From Planctomycetota bacterium (GTDB taxonomy: Bacteria; Planctomycetota; UBA1135; GCA-002686595): a stretch of 6,107 bases of DNA. This document shows positions 5,614 through 6,107 of the stretch, piece by piece. The notes under the pieces are model-generated. The model searched no databases, was not told the DNA's origin, and saw nothing but the letters and a program-made list of their open reading frames with translations. The stretch spans positions 23,666 through 29,772 of the forward strand of contig JAESRM010000004.1 in NCBI GenBank assembly GCA_016764635.1, read 5' to 3'. The position numbers and the translations under genes are program-made. Each line of letters starts with the position of its first letter. The stretch's first letter is position 1.

Positions 5614-6107
5614 TAGAAACTCCGATCGAACTGGAAGCCGAGCAGGAAGGAGGAGTCATCCTCCAGGATGGTGTCTTCTCCGAACACTGAAATGTGCCAG
5701 GTCTCGTCTAGCTGGAACTGGTAAGAACCTCGCACGCGATATTGGTAGAACGTATCCGCAGCGGGATCAAAGTCGTCCTGTACGGTTTTCGTGGCTTCCA
5801 CAAGTACGCTCCAGCGGTTGTCGGAAACGTATTGACTGTAGGTGACGCGCGCGCCCAAGTGCTCGGAGAACTCCCCATTGGTTTGGAAAATGTGCAAACC
5901 CAACCGGCTGTTCTCTAGGCCGAAGTCCTCGATGTCTAGACCCAGATCAAGGTCGCCCCCAGCATCGTCTTCGTCGTTCCAAGCACCCAAGTCCAGGGAT
6001 AGGCGCCGCTTGTCGTCCAAACGTTGCCAGAAGCCTGCTGAGACCCTTTGCACATGCTCGCGATCGACCGTATCCGGTGCGGGATCCTGGAATTCATTGC
6101 GCAGCAA
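5613..6107 (-). CDS. Outer-membrane beta-barrel protein (porin-like), C-terminal part
   Basis: Partial gene: the frame is open to the window's right edge and ends at TAA 5615-5613, leaving 164 visible residues; the true start lies outside. The sequence alternates polar and hydrophobic residues in strand-length stretches separated by acidic turns (roughly visible residues 17-29, 34-43, 52-60, 68-76, 81-93, 97-109, 120-133, 135-143 and 153-164). It ends FLLGFQFDRSF, with the C-terminal Phe and aromatic alternation recognised by the Bam machinery. No cysteines or haem motifs are visible. Overlap by one base with the heptahaem gene indicates an operon and suggests this barrel forms the sheath around that cytochrome (OmbB or MtrB role). 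Family assignment is from architecture and context, since the N-terminal half is missing; a generic outer-membrane porin remains possible. Confidence 0.75.
   Translation of the reverse strand: MLRNEFQDPAPDTVDREHVQRVSAGFWQRLDDKRRLSLDLGAWNDEDDAGGDLDLGLDIEDFGLENSRLGLHIFQTNGEFSEHLGARVTYSQYVSDNRWSVLVEATKTVQDDFDPAADTFYQYRVRGSYQFQLDETWHISVFGEDTILEDDSSFLLGFQFDRSF

Overview
The window looks like the chromosome of a diderm (Gram-negative) bacterium of fairly high GC content. It encodes an outer-membrane beta-barrel, a lipoprotein signal and secreted multihaem c-type cytochromes. A secreted FG-GAP/VCBS-type repeat protein with 'DGDGV.D..VG' and 'SGKDGSLL' motifs is reminiscent of Planctomycetota, but the sequence alone does not settle the phylum.

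Layout. On the plus strand, positions 1-636 hold the 3' part of a trypsin-like (S1-family) serine protease with an intact His-Asp-Ser triad. A long hairpin at 660-697 separates it from everything else, which is on the minus strand. Read in the minus direction from the right edge, the order is: the C-terminal end of an outer-membrane beta-barrel protein (6107-5613); a 222-residue heptahaem cytochrome whose ATG overlaps the barrel's stop codon (5613-4945); a large 11-haem lipoprotein cytochrome (about 4841-2001); a 37-residue single-span membrane peptide (1883-1770); and an FG-GAP beta-propeller protein (1730-735) broken by an in-frame TAG at 975-977.

How the genes work together. Barrel, small periplasmic multihaem cytochrome and large lipoprotein multihaem cytochrome is the composition of a porin-cytochrome conduit, as in Geobacter OmbB-OmaB-OmcB or Shewanella MtrCAB. 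Such complexes carry electrons across the outer membrane. With 7 + 11 CxxCH motifs the two visible cytochromes could bind 18 haems. The cluster is therefore best read as a candidate extracellular electron transfer locus; whether electrons flow outward (metal reduction) or inward (for example iron oxidation) cannot be told. The small membrane peptide and the FG-GAP protein follow on the same strand and may belong to the same transcription unit, though a hairpin at 1918-1948 lies in between. The protease is convergent and probably unrelated.

There is no gene-free stretch longer than about 120 bases. No tRNA, rRNA, CRISPR array or insertion sequence was seen.
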